Below, piece after piece: positions 47,383 to 55,084 of a stretch of DNA of 64,000 nucleotides. This DNA comes from Desulforapulum autotrophicum HRM2 (GTDB lineage Bacteria > Desulfobacterota > Desulfobacteria > Desulfobacterales > Desulfobacteraceae). Location: NCBI RefSeq assembly GCF_000020365.1, contig NC_012108.1, positions 3,976,001 through 4,040,000 on the forward strand. The letters run 5' to 3'. Numbering within the stretch: position 1 is the stretch's first letter; the number at the start of each line of letters is the position of its first letter. Below the pieces are notes generated by a model. It was not told the DNA's origin. It made no database searches and worked only from the letters and a program-made list of their open reading frames with translations. Made by a program: the position numbers and the translations under genes.

Positions 47383-47721
47383 TTAAGCGCCCTTAGCAGA
47401 ATGCCTATTGAGACACTCCATTACAGCGTCTGCCACTTGAGCGTTTTCCATACCCGCCTGTTTTATCACCCCGAGATGGTAAATGCCAACAGGAAAAATT
47501 AAAAGATTTCTATTATTTTTTCTTAAAAATACTGCATGGATAAAATTTTCTCCACCCAGGGCCGAAAGTCTGCGCCCGCAGCTATGCACCAACGGGGAGA
47601 TGCTTTCCGGTTTTTCCATCTGATGGGCCAGAATATTCCCACGGCTGTCCACCAGAATATATTGGTCAACCCCCTTGACCCGGCCCATGGCTGAGCAGAT
47701 GCTCAACACCCAATCCATCAC
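47383..47721 (-). CDS. Roadblock/LC7-like protein (second of the cluster)
   Basis: The 112 residues follow the roadblock pattern. Helix one is MDWVLSICSAMGRVKGVDQY, then a two-strand hairpin YILVDSRGNILAHQ, a middle helix, strands FIHAVFLRKNNRNLLIFPVG, and a final helix (AQVADAVMECLNRH). Roadblock proteins of the MglB type dimerise and act as GTPase-activating partners of MglA. It lies 44 bases after the zinc-ribbon protein. Assignment is by fold pattern and neighbours. Confidence 0.68.
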   Translation of the reverse strand: MMDWVLSICSAMGRVKGVDQYILVDSRGNILAHQMEKPESISPLVHSCGRRLSALGGENFIHAVFLRKNNRNLLIFPVGIYHLGVIKQAGMENAQVADAVMECLNRHSAKGA

Positions 47722-47765
47722 AATTGATCCATCACAATTGGTCCATTAAAAGTGTCCCATTTCAA

Positions 47766-48242
47766 TCAGCGACTCTTTTTTCCAAGGTCAATTACGAGTT
47801 TACGAACTTCGTGGGGAAGGCAAGGAGTCCTGGCAACAATCACAATCAACAGGCCAGCCTGGACAGGGTGAATCGTAAAGTGTTTGCCTGCCATCACAAC
47901 ACAGAGCCCCTGAATATCGGAATAGAGCGACTGGCCCCCGGCATAGGTTCGGATAAACGCCCGGCCAAGGGTTTCAACATCAGCCCGGGTTAACATGACC
48001 GGCATCCGGTTATCCACCACTCCGTTTGTTTTATGGTATAAAAACAGGCCGATGACATCGGGAAAAGAACAAATTTTGTTCAATATCAAGTCCCCGGCCG
48101 TGCAGCCCTCCTCCCTGGGCAGACCAAAGGCATAGGCATTGCCATAGCCGCAGGCTCTGCATTCAAATACAACTTTTCCATCAAAAAAGAGCGGTTCGTC
48201 CAGGTCATTTTTTTCACCACAGTCTTCACAAAAAAAAATCAT
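47766..48242 (-). CDS. Zinc-ribbon plus roadblock-like protein
   Basis: The 158 residues begin with four cysteines in two pairs, C5-x-x-C8 (FCEDCGEKND) and C28-x-x-C31 (FECRACGYGN), a typical zinc ribbon. A roadblock-like part follows from about residue 60 (SFPDVIGLFLYHKTNGVVDN, RADVETLGRAFIRTYAGGQS, LCVVMAGKHFTIHPVQAGLL). I know no named family with this combination. It lies in the MglA cluster between the repeat protein and the second roadblock protein. Confidence 0.68.
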   Translation of the reverse strand: MIFFCEDCGEKNDLDEPLFFDGKVVFECRACGYGNAYAFGLPREEGCTAGDLILNKICSFPDVIGLFLYHKTNGVVDNRMPVMLTRADVETLGRAFIRTYAGGQSLYSDIQGLCVVMAGKHFTIHPVQAGLLIVIVARTPCLPHEVRKLVIDLGKKSR

Positions 48243-48337
48243 GGGACTTTTTCTCCCACCGAAGCATTGTAAACAGAGGCGTGCATCATTCCATTCATTG
48301 TGGTCGAAAGCCAGACCTTGTTAACCAGCCATGCCGG

Positions 48338-49927
48338 TTAGTCGTTGCTGAACACTGATTTTAACCTTGCCCAGATCCCCTTGGCAGGCGGTTCAACCGA
48401 GTCAACATCATCTTCTTTTTCCTGATCTTCCACGGGGGGTGCCGGGTCATGCAGGGGTGCCGGGCCATGGCATTTCTCAAAATCATGGGCATGGCTGACA
48501 AATGAGGCCACCATTTCAAGGAGTGCCACCTTATCTGAATCATCCTGCCATGCTGACTTTAAAAGGGAGACATCCTCCATAAAATCAGTGAGAACATTTT
48601 GATCTGTCAGAAGCCCGCCGGTGGGGGCTAAGGCCACTTTTAAACGCTCTACAATACCCGGGATCTGGTCTTGTTCATCTTCATCCTCCATAAAGATTTC
48701 ATCTTCATACTGAAATGGCACAACAGCCTCTGGATCCGTCTCGTCAGCCATTACCGCCTGGGTGACCGGAGCAGCAGGAATTGTCTTCCCCTCTGTGGGC
48801 TCAAGGTTGAAAAATTCATCAAGCCGGCTTTCGATTTCTGGTATGGGCTCCCGTGCCCCCCGGTGGGGGATAAATTGTTTAACCCCCTCCTCCTTCTCCT
48901 GGCCGCCTGGAACTCCGAACATTTCCATGCCCTGGTCTGCACCCTGGTCTGCCCCCTGGATGCCGCCCAAGTGTATGGCATCCAGCAGGTCGTCTGAAGC
49001 CGACCCCTTGGCCGTAAAAAGGTCATCCATCATATCCCTTGAATCACCTGGGTCCTTTTTCCTGGCCCCAAGGGCAGGTGGGATATCTTCTTCTGCCACT
49101 GTTTCATCACAGGGAGAGACGACAAGTTCGGTAAGTTTACTCAGGGGGGCCAGGGGAGCCGTTGAAGGAGAGGTCCGAACATGGGACAGGGCCGGTGGCA
49201 TCACCGCTTCTTCAGTTGCAGTCGGGGCCGATGATCGGCCAAGTTTACGCTTGAAGTCATGAAACTCGCTAATTTCATGCTCCAGCATCTGTTTTTTTTC
49301 ATCAGCCGTCATGTCCGGATTCTGAACCAGACGTTCATAATTTTGAAATGCGGAACGCAGAAGCCCGATGGAATTTCTGTGGGCACCGGCCTTGTTCCGT
49401 GCCACATACCCCCCGATGCTGTAGATGATTTTCAAAAATGACGCATGGATCTTATTGTTTTTGACTTTTTCCATGAGCCGGTTAACCACGGCATCAAAAT
49501 TTTCCAGGGTGGTGTCTGAAATTTCCCAGTCAATGGAAAGGATAACAGCCTTCAACTCTTCAATGTCTTTTTCCAACACCAGGGGCACTGCTGAGATCTT
49601 AGACTTCAGATCCTTAAAGGATTCAACGGCACGGGCCAGAATCCCATCGGCTGTCCCGGAAGAGACCCCGGAGGGCTGAACAAGGGATTCAAGCTGTTCA
49701 ACCAGGGACCGCAGCACCGGAACACTGTCTTTGTGGGCATTGTCTAACTGGGAAGCCAGATATCCAACAACGGCATGAATCATTTTCACCAGAGAGGCGG
49801 CATGGTGATTGTCCCTGAACTGGGTCCCAAGGCCCGCAATCTGTGCCTTTAATTCATTAACATCATTACCCCCAACTTGAGATTCCATGGCAGTGAGAAT
49901 CTGTTTGATTGTTGCAAGAGAATTCAA
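48338..49927 (-). CDS. Large repeat-containing protein of the MglA cluster, unknown function
   Basis: The 529 residues hold two related helical repeats. Near residues 8-115 one reads HHAASLVKMIHAVVGYLASQ with HKDSVPVLRSLVEQLESLVQ. Near 118-232 the other reads IHASFLKIIYSIGGYVARNK with HRNSIGLLRSAFQNYERLVQ. A degenerate third copy lies near 420-490 (VALLEMVASFVSHAHDFEKC). An acidic Pro/Glu-rich linker lies between. The C-terminus is a short basic-hydrophobic tail (KGIWARLKSVFSND). There is no membrane segment or signal peptide. It follows mglA by ten bases, so it may be an effector or scaffold of the GTPase. Confidence 0.75.
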   Translation of the reverse strand: MNSLATIKQILTAMESQVGGNDVNELKAQIAGLGTQFRDNHHAASLVKMIHAVVGYLASQLDNAHKDSVPVLRSLVEQLESLVQPSGVSSGTADGILARAVESFKDLKSKISAVPLVLEKDIEELKAVILSIDWEISDTTLENFDAVVNRLMEKVKNNKIHASFLKIIYSIGGYVARNKAGAHRNSIGLLRSAFQNYERLVQNPDMTADEKKQMLEHEISEFHDFKRKLGRSSAPTATEEAVMPPALSHVRTSPSTAPLAPLSKLTELVVSPCDETVAEEDIPPALGARKKDPGDSRDMMDDLFTAKGSASDDLLDAIHLGGIQGADQGADQGMEMFGVPGGQEKEEGVKQFIPHRGAREPIPEIESRLDEFFNLEPTEGKTIPAAPVTQAVMADETDPEAVVPFQYEDEIFMEDEDEQDQIPGIVERLKVALAPTGGLLTDQNVLTDFMEDVSLLKSAWQDDSDKVALLEMVASFVSHAHDFEKCHGPAPLHDPAPPVEDQEKEDDVDSVEPPAKGIWARLKSVFSND

Positions 49928-49937
49928 AACAACCTCC

Positions 49938-50543
49938 TTAGAATAGCTGGTCCTGGATGGATGCCAATGTAATGGATATGATTTTTTTCAAGGTAGGGAT
50001 CACATTCCCACCGGTTATGGCGCTTGCCTCAAAGGCAGGAACCCTGAGGATCGAGTTCAAATCCCTTTGCAAAATTTCTGAGGCGAGAATGGGGGTGTTG
50101 GATTTTCCCAGATCGACTTTATTGTACTGCATGACAACAGGCATTTTAAACAGATCAAGATTGTAGGTTTCCAGATTTTCGTACATCTGGTTCAGGGACT
50201 CGATATTCTTCGCTCGCTGGGCTTTCTGAACATCAGCCACAAAAACAATACCGTCCACCCCCCTGAGCACCAGCCTACGGGTGGCATTGTACTTCACCTG
50301 GCCTGGAACGGTGTACAATTGAATGGTAACATCAAAACCCTTGATCCGCCCCACATCAAAAGGTAGAAAATCAAAAAAAAGGGTCCTGTCGTCATGGGTT
50401 TTAAGGCTGACCATTTCGGTCTTGATCTGGTCACGGTAGGTATGGTTGATATATTCGAGGTTTGTTGTTTTCCCCCCCCTTCCCGGACCATAGTAAACGA
50501 TTTTAATCTGAACTTCTTTGGTCTTTACATTGATGAGCGCCAA
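49938..50543 (-). CDS. MglA-type Ras-like small GTPase
   Basis: The 201 residues are a complete Ras-like domain of the MglA family: P-loop GPGRGGKTT (19-27), TVPGQ (78-82) in place of the Ras DxxG, and NKVD (141-144). The stretch KIVYYGPGRGGKTTNLEYI matches MglA. MglA sets polarity of motility in Myxococcus; related proteins occur in many non-gliding deltaproteobacteria. It follows a roadblock gene by 69 bases and precedes the repeat protein. Confidence 0.9.
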   Translation of the reverse strand: MALINVKTKEVQIKIVYYGPGRGGKTTNLEYINHTYRDQIKTEMVSLKTHDDRTLFFDFLPFDVGRIKGFDVTIQLYTVPGQVKYNATRRLVLRGVDGIVFVADVQKAQRAKNIESLNQMYENLETYNLDLFKMPVVMQYNKVDLGKSNTPILASEILQRDLNSILRVPAFEASAITGGNVIPTLKKIISITLASIQDQLF

Positions 50544-50612
50544 ATTTACCCCCTTGCTGCACCGGGGCCTGGCAAACCGATTCCGCCCTGGCCACCCCCT
50601 GGTCTCAAGCTG

Positions 50613-51008
50613 TCATACAATCGTCGTGTCGGTCAGCACCCGATTAATCGCCTTGATGGCCTCAGTCACCTTCAGTCGCACCATTCCAAGTGAAATATCC
50701 TTGCTGAACATGGAAACAAGCAGGGTGTCATTGTTTACCTTACTGAAATGAATGCTTGATCGTTCACCCTTGTGAAACAACAGGGAGAATTCAGATTCCC
50801 CCACCAGTTTGGCCATGGCATCCACAGCGGCAAAATTACCTGCAGCAAGGGCTGCAAAAGCAGTGGAATCAAGACGGGACTTGCCGTTGTCATGCTTGGC
50901 AATGGTATTTCCACCCATGTCCATATAAATCACATGGTCCAGTCCGGCTGCCATCAGGTGGGTTTCTATGGCATGGTCTATTGCATCGAGTTGGCTTTGA
51001 TTTAACAT
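50613..51008 (-). CDS. Roadblock/LC7 protein (MglB-like, first of the cluster)
   Basis: The 131 residues show the roadblock fold. Helix one is MLNQSQLDAIDHAIETHLMA, then strand pair HVIYMDMGGNTIAKHDNG, helix STAFAALAAGNFAAVDAMAK, strands SLLFHKGERSSIHFSKVNND, and a last helix. The ALAAGNFAA block is typical of MglB-like proteins that act on MglA. The frame also opens at an ATG at 51026. It is the first gene of the cluster; a promoter candidate is at 51042-51070. Confidence 0.82.
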   Translation of the reverse strand: MLNQSQLDAIDHAIETHLMAAGLDHVIYMDMGGNTIAKHDNGKSRLDSTAFAALAAGNFAAVDAMAKLVGESEFSLLFHKGERSSIHFSKVNNDTLLVSMFSKDISLGMVRLKVTEAIKAINRVLTDTTIV

Positions 51009-51041
51009 GGCTGAATGGTACCCCATATCCGTGAATTGTGC

Positions 51042-51070
51042 AACATATCAAGACGATATTTTTTGATCAA
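51042..51070 (-). promoter_or_regulatory. Possible promoter of the MglA/roadblock cluster
   Basis: TTGATC (51065-51070), exactly 17 bases, then TATGTT (51042-51047) on the minus strand. Each box matches four of six positions. It lies about 35 bases before the first roadblock start. Confidence 0.4.
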
Positions 51071-51115
51071 AACACATTGGCATCCCCGGCACGGGGAAGG
51101 GGTATCCCAAAAAGG

Positions 51116-51144
51116 TTGACACCACCCCTTTTGACCGATATATG
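51116..51144 (+). promoter_or_regulatory. Promoter of the small protein and EamA transporter
   Basis: A perfect TTGACA (51116-51121), 17 bases, then TATATG (51139-51144), 43 bases before the small gene. It is back to back with the cluster promoter at 51042-51070. Confidence 0.6.
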
Positions 51145-51186
51145 AGCTCAAGAATTATCCCTTACTACATCAAACGAGGCACTATC

Positions 51187-51360
51187 ATGTCAAAAAAAAA
51201 CAAGCGACCCGACAGTGAAAGGGCCATGGCCCTGAAAGCGCTTCCCCGCAGCATCAGGGAGCAGCTGACTGAAGAGGAAACCGATCTTTTCCTGAACGGG
51301 GAGGAGTGGCCTGAGTCCATGTTTAAAAAACTCGAAGAGTTCATCGTTCCAAAAGAGTAA
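51187..51360 (+). CDS. Small conserved-looking protein of 57 residues
   Basis: The product is charged and helical (MSKKNKRPDSERAMALKALP, then LTEEETDLFLNGEEWPESMF) with no membrane segment or cysteine. The ATG at 51187 has GAGG eight bases upstream and a good promoter. The frame also opens at 51142, which would lie inside the promoter -10. It is 24 bases from the EamA gene. No function is known to me. Confidence 0.7.
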   Translation: MSKKNKRPDSERAMALKALPRSIREQLTEEETDLFLNGEEWPESMFKKLEEFIVPKE

Positions 51361-51384
51361 GCGCCTGTCAGCAGGTAAGAGACT

Positions 51385-52395
51385 ATGCAACTATACAAAT
51401 TTACGGCATGGCCCCATATTCTCATGCTTGTCTTCACCATGATCATTGCAGGGTCATTTCCCGTGGTTGCATCCATCACAACAGGAATTGACTCGGTACT
51501 ACTGACCTTCTGGCGATTTGCCGCTGCAACCTTGATCTTTGGGATCATGCTCCCCTTTGTCAAACAAAAAACAGCCATGCCAGGATGGAAGGACATGGGC
51601 CGCTACGCCACGGTGGGAGGAAGTTATGGACTCTTTTTCGTCCTTATGTTCCAGTCCCTCAAGACCACCTCTCCACTGAACACCAGTACCATATACACCA
51701 CCCTGCCCCTGGTTACCATGCTGGCTGGAACACTTGTGGGTGAACCGTTCCATCTCCGCAGACTCTGGGTGCTTGCCATTTCCATGGTGGCGACCGTCTG
51801 GGTTATTTTCAAGGGAGACCCCCACCTGATGCTCTCCCTGGATTTCAACCGCGGGGATTTGATCTTTTTTCTGGGAACCTTTTGCCTTGCCGTCTATATG
51901 CTCTCCATGAAAAAACTGCAACGCAGGGAATCCAAAATCCACTTCACTTTTTACAGCCTTTTTTTTGCCACCCTGGTGCTCATGGGAACGGCAATTGCGA
52001 GAACTGGAGGGCTTTGTGTTCCAGGGTCCCACACCTGGCCTGGCATCGCCTACCTAGCCGGCCCGTCAACGGCTTTAACCTTCTGGATTCTCAGGTACAC
52101 AGCCACACGACTCGACCCCACAAAGATTGTGGCCTATACCTTTTTAACCCCGTCTGCCGTTGCAGTCATTGAGTGGAGCCTTGGCATTTCCACCCCAGAA
52201 TGGTCCGTGCTTCCAGGCATCGGCCTGACCCTTGCAGCAGTCTGGCTGCTCCAGCTTGACTGGATTTCAAAACCTAACGGTTCCCACCCTGAAATTGATA
52301 TAATCAATCAAAATCAGGGCGCCATTCACCACAATGCCCGAAAGGGCAACAATAACGAAAATACAGATCATGTTGACCAGAAGTCCCATGGGTAA
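51385..52395 (+). CDS. EamA/DMT family transporter with an abnormal C-terminal tail
   Basis: The 336 residues form ten helices in two EamA repeats (PHILMLVFTMIIAGSFPVVA at the start; GLTLAAVWLLQLDWISKP near 290). After about residue 292 the sequence turns hydrophilic and low in complexity (NQGAIHHNARKGNNNENTDH). That tail is read antisense through a remnant of an RND pump gene at 52267-52440. The original stop was therefore probably lost in a rearrangement. The substrate is unknown. Confidence 0.84.
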   Translation: MQLYKFTAWPHILMLVFTMIIAGSFPVVASITTGIDSVLLTFWRFAAATLIFGIMLPFVKQKTAMPGWKDMGRYATVGGSYGLFFVLMFQSLKTTSPLNTSTIYTTLPLVTMLAGTLVGEPFHLRRLWVLAISMVATVWVIFKGDPHLMLSLDFNRGDLIFFLGTFCLAVYMLSMKKLQRRESKIHFTFYSLFFATLVLMGTAIARTGGLCVPGSHTWPGIAYLAGPSTALTFWILRYTATRLDPTKIVAYTFLTPSAVAVIEWSLGISTPEWSVLPGIGLTLAAVWLLQLDWISKPNGSHPEIDIINQNQGAIHHNARKGNNNENTDHVDQKSHG

Positions 52396-52440
52396 ATGAC
52401 CGAAAGCACTCCCCACTAAGCGACCAGCAGAACAGCAATG
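52267..52440 (-). pseudogene. Remnant of an RND (AcrB/HAE1-type) efflux permease
   Basis: On the minus strand a 58-codon piece reads LVGSAFGHLPMGLLVNMICI and then FVIVALSGIVVNGALILIDY-INF. This matches the RND permease segment around GxxxGHxxMG and VALSGVVVNDSLVLIDYIN, from memory. RND permeases have about 1000 residues, so nearly all of the gene is gone. The match ends at a stop at 52267. The upstream end changes frame: a start with strong ribosome site (MKKGILFKSFGSIAVLLVA, then stop) lies in another frame at 52422-52481. It overlaps the EamA tail. Confidence 0.6.
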
Positions 52441-52670
52441 GATCCAAAGCTTTTGAACAAAATCCCCTTCTTCATGCAAAAACTCCTTCAGGTTTGAGGA
52501 TTTCTTTCAACGGCACCCAACACACAAAACAGTGTTTACCCTTATCATCCCTACGCCTGTAAGGATCAAGGTTTTTTTCCTGTGGAAAAACAGAAACGAT
52601 TGCTGTCAAACCGTTGGTCATGATAACATAAACCATCAGCACCAGGGACCAAACAACCAAGGAGGAAATC

Positions 52671-53093
52671 ATGGAAATCAAAAAAATCATGAATCCGGTT
52701 GACGGCTCAGAACACAGCAGGCGTGCCACCATTTATGCCTGTGAACTTGCCCGCCTTGTCAACGCTGAAATTGTTCTGCTGCACTGCCACCGAAAATTTC
52801 CAGTCATTCTTGCGGAACCCTATTTTCAGGATGCTGTCAACCAGATCATTCGAGATTCGGAAAATCTGATCACCCCTTTTGTTAAAATCATCCAGGACCA
52901 TGGTGTGGGGTTTGAAACAAGAATTCTGGAAGGTTCGGCCGGCAGGATGATCCCGGAAGCGGCGCGGATAGAAAAAGCAGACATCATTGTCATGGGCTCC
53001 AGGGGGTGTACTAACCTTGAGGGGTTGTTCCTGGGAAGCGTGGCCCACAAGGTTCTCCAGCGTGGATCCTGCCCGGTTCTGGTGGTCAGATAG
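52671..53093 (+). CDS. Universal stress protein (UspA family)
   Basis: The 140 residues are a single Usp domain: MEIKKIMNPVDGSEHSRRAT at the start and the ATP-binding loop GSRGCTNLEGLFLGSVAHKV near residue 108, fitting the G-2x-G-9x-G-S pattern of nucleotide-binding members. The end, RGSCPVLVVR, is typical. AAGGAGG lies before the ATG. Its stop is 17 bases from the etf terminator on the other strand. Confidence 0.92.
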   Translation: MEIKKIMNPVDGSEHSRRATIYACELARLVNAEIVLLHCHRKFPVILAEPYFQDAVNQIIRDSENLITPFVKIIQDHGVGFETRILEGSAGRMIPEAARIEKADIIVMGSRGCTNLEGLFLGSVAHKVLQRGSCPVLVVR

Positions 53094-53109
53094 GGACAAA
53101 CAGGTGGAC

Positions 53110-53146
53110 AAAAAAGGGGCACCAGAAGAAACGCTCCCGATGCCCC
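53110..53146 (-). terminator. Rho-independent terminator of the etf operon
   Basis: On the minus strand GGGGCATC pairs with GGTGCCCC (one G-T), and TTTTTTG follows. It lies about 35 bases past the etfA stop. Confidence 0.7.
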
Positions 53147-53180
53147 GTTGTAATTGAACTTGCCTAGAGGTAAAAACCGA

Positions 53181-54155
53181 TTACATGGATTTAACCTTTT
53201 CCGTAAGTTCAGGCATGAACTCAAGGATATCCTGCACAATTCCCACATCGGCAACCTGGAAAATAGGTGCCTTGGGGTTTTTGTTTACGGCAACTATAAA
53301 GGGATTACCCTTGATCCCGCCCATGTGCTGGAACGAACCACTGATCCCCATGGCCATGTAGACCTTGGGCTTAACCGTCTGGCCGGAGGTTCCCACCTGA
53401 CGGGATTTTTCAAGCCATTTTGCATCCACGATGGGCCTTGAACATGAGACAACGGCCTTCATGGCCTCTGCAAGCTCCTGGGCGATCTCAATATTCTCCT
53501 CTTCTTCAATGCCTCGACCCACGGAAACAAGAACGTCGGACTTGGTGATATCCACATCCCCCACCTCAGCCTCGACAATTTCCAGGAAGCGACGCTTTGC
53601 AGCAAGATCTCCTGCATCTGCAGACTTGTCAACGATTGTACCGCCGGCAGCACCTGCCTCAACCGGAATAAATGCACCCGGCCGCAGGGTGATGACGGCA
53701 CCGGCTGCGGTGTCGCAGGTGACATGGGTGGAGACAGCCCCACCAAGCTCCTGGCGAACAACCTTGAGGAGGGAACCCTCCATTCCTTCAAAGTCTACGG
53801 CATCTGCCACATAGGCTGAATCCATTTTGATGGAAAGGCCGGGACACAGATCCATGCCAAAGGTGTCATTGGGTGCAAACACGATGGCGCTTGCATCAAG
53901 GACGTTAACCAAGGCCTTTCTAACCACTTCGGCATTGGGATAGGCAAGGGCGGCATTATCGATCTTGATTACTTCCTTATATATTGAGGTCAACCCATTG
54001 GCAACCTTGTCAAGATCCGGGCCGGAACCGGTTACAACTGCAGTCAGGGTTGAGCTGGCATCAATTTTGGCTGCCGCAGCCGGGTACTCAAGAGCGATGT
54101 CGGCTGCAACGCCTCCCTGGTGGGGTATATATGCAAAAATCTGGGTCATGATCAA
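53181..54155 (-). CDS. etfA: Electron transfer flavoprotein subunit alpha
   Basis: EtfA holds the FAD that carries electrons from acyl-CoA or other dehydrogenases. The 324 residues include the N-terminal domain (TQIFAYIPHQGG) and the FAD-binding C-terminal part with SRPIVDAKWLEKSRQVGTSG near 235 and YMAMGISGSFQHMGGIKGNP near 265, ending with FIVAVNKNPKAPIF. Length is typical. It overlaps etfB by four bases and is last before the terminator. Confidence 0.95.
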   Translation of the reverse strand: MIMTQIFAYIPHQGGVAADIALEYPAAAAKIDASSTLTAVVTGSGPDLDKVANGLTSIYKEVIKIDNAALAYPNAEVVRKALVNVLDASAIVFAPNDTFGMDLCPGLSIKMDSAYVADAVDFEGMEGSLLKVVRQELGGAVSTHVTCDTAAGAVITLRPGAFIPVEAGAAGGTIVDKSADAGDLAAKRRFLEIVEAEVGDVDITKSDVLVSVGRGIEEEENIEIAQELAEAMKAVVSCSRPIVDAKWLEKSRQVGTSGQTVKPKVYMAMGISGSFQHMGGIKGNPFIVAVNKNPKAPIFQVADVGIVQDILEFMPELTEKVKSM

Positions 54156-54940
54156 AGTCCTCCCTTGCTTTTGAGTTTCTCAATGAGTGCATCAATGATC
54201 TCCTCGGTGGAGCCTTCGAGCATCTCTGCACCCTCGCCAAGGTCAGGTACAAAGTAGTCCACCCGTTTGACCTTTGCGTTGTCCTTACCGATCACATTGG
54301 CATCAACGCCAAGGTCGGCTGCTGAATGAACGGGAATCTCCACACTGGCAACCTTTCGGATGCCGCGGATTCCGACATAGCGGGGTTCATTGATACCCGT
54401 TTGAATGGAAAGTACGCAGGGAAGATCAATCTCGTTCATCTCCTGGTTTCCACCCTCGATCTCCCTTCCGACCTTAACAGTTTTACCGTCGCCGGCCTCG
54501 ATCTTGTTGACCAGGGATGCATAGGGAAGGTCAAGCATGGCGGCAAGCATTCCGCCAATCTGACCTGCACCCTCGTCTGCCTGGGCACCGGTGAGGATAA
54601 GGTCATACTTGCCCTTTTCAACTTCGGCCTTGAGGATGGAGGCAATCCCTTTTCCGTCTGACCCTTCAAAGGCATCGTCGCTCAAAAGTACGCCGTTGTT
54701 GGCGCCCATGGCCATCTCACGCCTGAGAACCTCTTCGCTCTCATCATCACCCACTGTGACCACTGTGACGCTTCCGCCCACATTATCGACGATCTGAATG
54801 GCTTCTTCAACGGCATAGTTGTCCCACTCGTTGACCGAGAAAACCAGATCGTCACGATCAAGATCATTGCCGGCACTGTTGAGCTCAAATTCATTCTCAG
54901 CAGTATCTGGAACCCGCTTGACACATACTAAAATCTCCAT
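54152..54940 (-). CDS. etfB: Electron transfer flavoprotein subunit beta
   Basis: EtfB pairs with EtfA and binds AMP or a second FAD. The 262 residues carry MEILVCVKRVPDTAENEFEL, YAVEEAIQIVDNVGGSVTVV, DLILTGAQADEGAGQIGGML near 115, and PCVLSIQTGINEPRYVGIRG near 180. These are EtfB signatures. It has a possible promoter at 54975-55006 and may also be read through from the oxidoreductase 144 bases upstream. Confidence 0.95.
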   Translation of the reverse strand: MEILVCVKRVPDTAENEFELNSAGNDLDRDDLVFSVNEWDNYAVEEAIQIVDNVGGSVTVVTVGDDESEEVLRREMAMGANNGVLLSDDAFEGSDGKGIASILKAEVEKGKYDLILTGAQADEGAGQIGGMLAAMLDLPYASLVNKIEAGDGKTVKVGREIEGGNQEMNEIDLPCVLSIQTGINEPRYVGIRGIRKVASVEIPVHSAADLGVDANVIGKDNAKVKRVDYFVPDLGEGAEMLEGSTEEIIDALIEKLKSKGGL

Positions 54941-54974
54941 TCGTACCTCCTTTAATTACTCATTTTCCATCATT

Positions 54975-55006
54975 TTTATATGAAACACTCGCCAAAGCAT
55001 TGTCAA
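54975..55006 (-). promoter_or_regulatory. Possible promoter of etfBA
   Basis: A perfect TTGACA (55001-55006) with TATAAA (54975-54980) 20 bases downstream on the minus strand. The spacing is long for sigma-70. Flanking GAAAC/GTTTC arms could form a hairpin. Confidence 0.3.
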
Positions 55007-55084
55007 TGAAGGCGTTTCAATTTTCATTGTGACCGAAACAGAGACCCCACTCCGGCCATGCCGGTGATATCATCCCATATAATC

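Noticed and set aside
52472-52732. Minus-strand ORF of 86 codons before uspA
   Set aside because: It overlaps the uspA start and its ribosome site. The product has no recognisable pattern.
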